From Bacillota bacterium (GTDB taxonomy: Bacteria; Bacillota; Clostridia; Peptostreptococcales; Anaerovoracaceae): a stretch of DNA of 16,767 bases. The stretch covers positions 1 to 16,767 of the forward strand of contig JAEEPD010000032.1 in assembly GCA_016284575.1 (NCBI GenBank). The letters run 5' to 3'. A model generated the notes under the pieces. The model worked only from the letters and a program-made list of their open reading frames with translations. It did not search any database and was not told the DNA's origin. The translations under genes and the position numbers were made by a program. The stretch's first letter is position 1. Each line of letters starts with the position of its first letter. Below are positions 13,505 to 16,767 of this stretch, piece by piece.

Positions 13505-15220
13505 TCAGTAGGGATCCGTAAAGGATCCGGGGGCTGCTCCGCCCTTATAGATGGAGCTGAATACATCAAGTATCCCGTCCTCCTGCTGGCCATAGGCCCA
13601 GCAGCAGCTGCCTGCCAGCTTGTAGTAATAGACATAGCTGAGACGGTTTGCTATTGAACGTTTATCCTCGAGCCATATCCTCTTCAGGCCGTCATCATCA
13701 GTAAACTCTACATAATACTGTCCTATGTCGGTCTGCCATTCAGGCTTCAGCTTGTTTTCTTCTATGACCTTCCTTGCGGTCTTCATGCCTGCGGCATAGG
13801 ACTTTATCTTTCGTCCGCTCTCCTCCACGGTCCAGACTCTGGTGTAGAAGGGGATACCCATAACCAGCTTGTCCGAGGGCACGTAAGTAAGGGCTGTTTC
13901 CATGGCCTCTCTGTAGAAATCCTGGCTGGAGACAGAGCCCGCATAGGTGCTGCCGGAATAGTGCTCGTCGTAGCTCATGACGCAGACATAATCGGCGGCC
14001 TTTCCAATTGCCTCGTAATCGTAGAGCTTCAGATTCCATACCTTCGGTACCATTACGTCCACGGAGAGGGTCATGCCCAGCCTTCCGGTATACTGGGACA
14101 AGGTGCTTACAAAGGCCGCCAGATTCTCCTTTATTTTTGCGGAATCCTGGCTGCTCAGGTCCTCGTAGTCCACATTTATCCCGTCCACGCCGTAAAGGCA
14201 GGTATAGAACAGATACTGTGCTATGGTCTTGTTCCTCAGACCTTCATCCGCCAGGACCTTTGTGGTGTAGTTGGTGGAGCCGCTGGCTGTGAAGTTGTTG
14301 TTTATGGTGGCCCAGACCTGGAAGCCCCGCTCGTGAGCCAGCTCCACATAGCCCTTGTCGCCCCAGTTTATGACATTTCCACCGCCATCCACCTCCTGGC
14401 TGAACCAGATGGGGGAGATGACGTCTATACCCGCGCTGCTGTCCGGTGGCAGGGGGCTTACTCCGCTGGTGGAGATGCTCTGCCATACGAGGTTGAATTT
14501 GCTGTTGCTTCGCTTTTTGGGCTGAGCCACATAGAGGAAGTCCGGTATTATCTCACCGTTTCCCAGGGGGCTGAAGTCGCTCTTGGATATATAGCACTCC
14601 CGGCCCTCTACAGTCCTGAGTCTGTACAGGCTCAGGGTTTCACCCACGATATAGGCGAGGCTGTCCTTTTTCAGGGTCAGATTTTCTCCATTGTCGCTGT
14701 ATAAAGAAGCCGCAGCCTGCGCGTTTTCGCTTCTTACCCGGCCAAGATCGTTGCTTTTGAAGGAATTGATATCCACTCTTGAAATGTCCGTATAGCTGGA
14801 ATTTGTAAGCTTTCCGGCGCTGTTCACCTTAAAGCTCAGCTTAGCCAGCTGCTGTATCAGATTCAGGGAAATATACTGCTCTCCCTGAATGTTTTTCAGC
14901 GGGATATAGCATTGTCCCGCGTTTTTCTTTATGAAAGCCGTGGTCTGTTCATCCCCGAACTGGGCATTCAGCTCAGCCGGGTCGATATATATCTTTCCGT
15001 CCTTTTGGTTGATCTCAAAGGCGCTGCAGTCGCCAAGCTCCTGCAGAGTCTCCACGTCAATATAGACATTGCCCTTTATGGTGCAAGCCTGATTCTTGTA
15101 CTGTACTCCGTTGAAATAGATGTCGGCGTAATTGTATTCATCCAGCATGGAAGCGTGGATGGATATGGCCGAAAAGGCCAGAATTAACAGACATAAAAAC
15201 AGAACTCTTTTTAATCTCAT
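13505..15220 (-). CDS. Exported GH18 family glycosidase with stalk and SH3-like domains
   Basis: A 571-residue protein. ATG at 15220 is chosen because AAAAGGGAT precedes it and the promoter lies at 15266-15294. The longer frame to 15262 would start at the transcription start. Residues 1-23 are a signal peptide (MRLKRVLFLCLLILAF, cut near HAS). Residues 27-135 resemble copper amine oxidase N-terminal-like (stalk) repeats, with VYIDVETLQELG and QYISLNLIQQLA. An SH3-like stretch lies at 170-215. The GH18 barrel spans about 240-555, with DGINVDYE (346-353, catalytic E353), VMSYDEH (414-420), GIPFYTRVW (455-463) and W541. Asn replaces the first Asp of the usual DxDxE, as in YaaH/SleL-type spore peptidoglycan hydrolases. 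A role in cell-wall glycan cleavage is likely. A link to spores is unproven. Confidence 0.92.
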   Translation of the reverse strand: MRLKRVLFLCLLILAFSAISIHASMLDEYNYADIYFNGVQYKNQACTIKGNVYIDVETLQELGDCSAFEINQKDGKIYIDPAELNAQFGDEQTTAFIKKNAGQCYIPLKNIQGEQYISLNLIQQLAKLSFKVNSAGKLTNSSYTDISRVDINSFKSNDLGRVRSENAQAAASLYSDNGENLTLKKDSLAYIVGETLSLYRLRTVEGRECYISKSDFSPLGNGEIIPDFLYVAQPKKRSNSKFNLVWQSISTSGVSPLPPDSSAGIDVISPIWFSQEVDGGGNVINWGDKGYVELAHERGFQVWATINNNFTASGSTNYTTKVLADEGLRNKTIAQYLFYTCLYGVDGINVDYEDLSSQDSAKIKENLAAFVSTLSQYTGRLGMTLSVDVMVPKVWNLKLYDYEAIGKAADYVCVMSYDEHYSGSTYAGSVSSQDFYREAMETALTYVPSDKLVMGIPFYTRVWTVEESGRKIKSYAAGMKTARKVIEENKLKPEWQTDIGQYYVEFTDDDGLKRIWLEDKRSIANRLSYVYYYKLAGSCCWAYGQQEDGILDVFSSIYKGGAAPGSFTDPY

Positions 15221-15265
15221 GATCCCTTTTCCTTTTGCTGTGCAGACTTTTGTACTGCTCAAAAT

Positions 15266-15294
15266 ATTATACTAAAAGTGGATAGGTATTTCAA
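15266..15294 (-). promoter_or_regulatory. Promoter of the GH18 gene
   Basis: On the minus strand TTGAAA (15294-15289), a 17-base spacer and a perfect TATAAT (15271-15266) predict a start near 15259, about 39 bases before the ATG. This is a strong sigma-A consensus. Confidence 0.9.
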
Positions 15295-15306
15295 TGCCTG
15301 CGGACC

Positions 15307-15323
15307 TGTGAATTAAGTTCACA
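15307..15323. promoter_or_regulatory. CRP/FNR-like dyad between divergent promoters
   Basis: TGTGAATTAAGTTCACA has perfect 6-base inverted arms, TGTGAA and TTCACA, around 5 bases. The outer TGTGA/TCACA halves are those of CRP-family operators, but separated by 7 rather than 6 bases. The centre is about 56 bases upstream of the GH18 start and about 70 upstream of the rmuC start. The regulator is unknown. Confidence 0.45.
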
Positions 15324-15350
15324 AAGTTTGAGATATACCAGATATCATAT

Positions 15351-15379
15351 TTGTATATTTTACGCTGCTGTGTTATTAT
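15351..15379 (+). promoter_or_regulatory. Promoter of rmuC
   Basis: TTGTAT (15351-15356), a 17-base spacer and TATTAT (15374-15379) with extended TG at 15371-15372 lie 21 bases before the start codon. The -35 is weak, the -10 good. An ATATAC/GTATAT inverted repeat (15333-15338, 15353-15358) overlaps the -35. Confidence 0.6.
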
Positions 15380-15400
15380 TAACCGATATGGGAGGCTGAG

Positions 15401-16702
15401 ATGTTTTTTGATGCTGAAAAGATCACGGATTATATAATCATCGGACTTGCCGTGCTGCTTATCCTTTTGATGTTACTGCTGTTTTTCACCACCTTCAGGC
15501 TCATAAAGCAGCTGAAAAGGGAGCTTTCCAAAAGCAGAGAGGACAATTCCAGGCTGAAGGATGCTCTTGACGATGCCCGCAGGGACATAGAAGAGAGCAG
15601 GCGTGACGTTGAGCGCAGCATGCAGAGCCAGCAGAGCATGAGGCAGGAGCTCACCCAGAGCCTGCAGCTGGGTCTTGGCACCATAAACAAGTCCCTTACG
15701 GACAATACCATACAGATAGACAAGAAAATGGAGCACCTGAGGGGCTCGGTGGACCTTCAGCTGGACAAGATGAGGGCCACAGTGGATGAAAAGCTGCAGC
15801 AGACCCTTGAAGAAAGGCTCAGCAGGTCCTTTTCAGCCGTCAGGGAGAGCCTGGACCAGGTCTACAGAGGTCTGGGAGAGATGCAGACCCTGGCAGGCAG
15901 CGTGGGAGACCTGAAAAAAGTGCTGTCAAACGTCAAAAACCGCGGTATACTTGGAGAAATACAGCTGGGGGCCATACTGGAGCAGATCCTGTCGACCGAT
16001 CAGTACCTTACCAACGTGAGTACCGTTCCGGGAAGCAGCGAGAAGGTGGAATTTGCGGTGCGCATGCCGGGAGCAGGGGATGATTCCGTGCTTCTGCCAA
16101 TAGACGCAAAATTCCCCGGAGACAGCTACATTCAGCTGATGGATGCCTACGAGGCCGCCGACAGCGCAGCCATAGCTGCCGCAAGAAAAACCCTGATAAA
16201 CGTCATCAGAAAAGAGGCCAAGGACATACATGACAAGTATGTGGAGGCTCCATATACAACGGATTTTGCGGTCATGTTCCTTCCCTTTGAGGGCTTGTAC
16301 GCGGAGGCGGTGAATCTGGGCCTTCTTGAGACCCTTCAGAGGGAGCAGAAGGTGATGATAGCCGGTCCTTCAACCATGGCGGCGCTTCTGAATTCCCTGC
16401 AGATGGGCTTCAGAACTCTGGCCATACAGAAGAACGCCGGCCAGGTCTGGAAGGTGCTGGACGCTGTAAAATCGGAGTTTGACAAGTTCGGAGCGGTGCT
16501 TCTTAATACCCAGCAGAGGCTGAACCAGGCTAATGCAGAGCTGGACAAGCTGGTGGGCACCCGCACCAGAGCGATTCAGAGAAAGCTTTCTCAGGTCCAG
16601 AGCCTGGAGGATCCAGATGCGGACGCTGACCAGATGGTAATAAAGCTTTCCGACAGCTCCTGGCAGGCAGGAATAGACCGGGACGGAGATCTCAGTGGAT
16701 AG
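15401..16702 (+). CDS. rmuC: RmuC family DNA recombination protein
   Basis: A 433-residue protein. Start ATG 15401 has GGGAGG at 15390-15395. One N-terminal membrane segment lies at about 10-30. A long charged coiled coil spans about 34-150. The RmuC domain follows (about 155-395), with the recognisable GILGEIQLGAILEQIL, LPIDAKFPGDSYIQL, YTTDFAVMFLPFEGLYAEA and IAGPSTMAALLNSLQMGFRTLAIQ stretches, the last carrying the family's AGP-[ST]-T segment. RmuC proteins are related to nuclease folds and in E. coli limit inversions at short inverted repeats. The exact activity in Firmicutes is not established. Length and domain order are normal. A metallophosphoesterase gene begins 13 bases downstream, so the two may be co-transcribed. 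Confidence 0.95.
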   Translation: MFFDAEKITDYIIIGLAVLLILLMLLLFFTTFRLIKQLKRELSKSREDNSRLKDALDDARRDIEESRRDVERSMQSQQSMRQELTQSLQLGLGTINKSLTDNTIQIDKKMEHLRGSVDLQLDKMRATVDEKLQQTLEERLSRSFSAVRESLDQVYRGLGEMQTLAGSVGDLKKVLSNVKNRGILGEIQLGAILEQILSTDQYLTNVSTVPGSSEKVEFAVRMPGAGDDSVLLPIDAKFPGDSYIQLMDAYEAADSAAIAAARKTLINVIRKEAKDIHDKYVEAPYTTDFAVMFLPFEGLYAEAVNLGLLETLQREQKVMIAGPSTMAALLNSLQMGFRTLAIQKNAGQVWKVLDAVKSEFDKFGAVLLNTQQRLNQANAELDKLVGTRTRAIQRKLSQVQSLEDPDADADQMVIKLSDSSWQAGIDRDGDLSG

Positions 16703-16715
16703 AAAAAGATAAATA

Positions 16716-16767
16716 ATGAGAGTTATCGCCATCGCAGACCTTCACCTTTCCCTTGGTGAGGGCATCA
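16716..16767 (+). CDS. Metallophosphoesterase, N-terminal fragment (window end)
   Basis: Only 17 codons are visible: MRVIAIADLHLSLGEGI. The D-x-H motif (ADLHLS) directly after a short beta strand is the first metal-binding motif of calcineurin-like phosphoesterases. The ribosome binding site is weak (only A-rich AGAAAAAG upstream), which suggests coupling to rmuC 13 bases upstream. Subfamily and substrate cannot be judged. Confidence 0.7.
   Translation, partial: MRVIAIADLHLSLGEGI

Noticed and set aside
13512..13528. GGATCC-GTAAA-GGATCC hairpin at the end of the GH18 gene as a terminator
   Set aside because: The stem is only 6 bp with no T-tract on either strand. It more likely reflects coding sequence.
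13961..14704. Plus-strand 247-codon open frame opposite the GH18 gene
   Set aside because: It is antisense to well-conserved GH18 motifs and has no ribosome binding site or family features.

Overview
The window looks like a chromosomal segment of an anaerobic, monoderm member of the Clostridia (Lachnospiraceae or Anaerovoracaceae-like Firmicutes). Supporting signs are a T-box riboswitch in front of thrS, an IspH-ribosomal protein S1 fusion gene (a clostridial trait), strong AGGAGG-type ribosome binding sites, sigma-A promoters with 17-bp spacers, and a clostridial Tad-type pilus cluster with Flp1-like, DUF5702-like and DUF6382-like components. The genus cannot be fixed from sequence reading alone. 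Apart from AT-rich intergenic islands the DNA is moderately GC-rich.

Layout. (1) 3-1112: 3' part of a gene for an unrecognised protein, cut by the window edge. (2) 1143-3393: a complete threonine-responsive unit: promoter, T-box leader with intrinsic terminator, thrS for a threonyl-tRNA synthetase that lacks the N-terminal TGS domain, and a terminator. (3) 3471-10494: a Tad/Flp pilus operon reading rightwards from one promoter: tadZ-like, tadA (CpaF ATPase), tadB, tadC, a 58-residue Flp1-like prepilin, a TadE-like minor pilin, a DUF5702-like protein, a second TadE-like protein with a duplicated His/Cys metal-site motif, and a DUF6382-like protein. Most genes overlap, so translational coupling is likely. 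No prepilin peptidase (TadV/CpaA), CpaB or secretin is present in the window. Absence of a secretin fits a single-membrane cell; the peptidase must be encoded elsewhere. (4) 10537-12740: ispH-rpsA fusion with its own probable promoter and a strong terminator. It carries a Shine-Dalgarno sequence and in-frame ATG exactly at the domain junction. (5) 12797-13504: a PP2A-like metallophosphoesterase, convergent with (6) 13505-15220 on the minus strand, an exported GH18 glycosidase. Their stop codons abut with no base between them. (7) 15221-15400: a divergent promoter region with a CRP/FNR-like dyad between the two promoters. (8) 15401-16702: rmuC, followed by the first 17 codons of another metallophosphoesterase cut by the window end.

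The most unusual part is the Tad cluster. It has a TadC with an apparent Ig-like domain between its first two membrane segments, a TadZ with both signature P-loop lysines missing, a major prepilin with Gln instead of Glu at +5, a minor pilin with Asp at +5 and an exact 52-residue duplication of an H-x3-C...C-x2-C site, and a short TadE-like gene whose 3' half is overlapped by the next gene.
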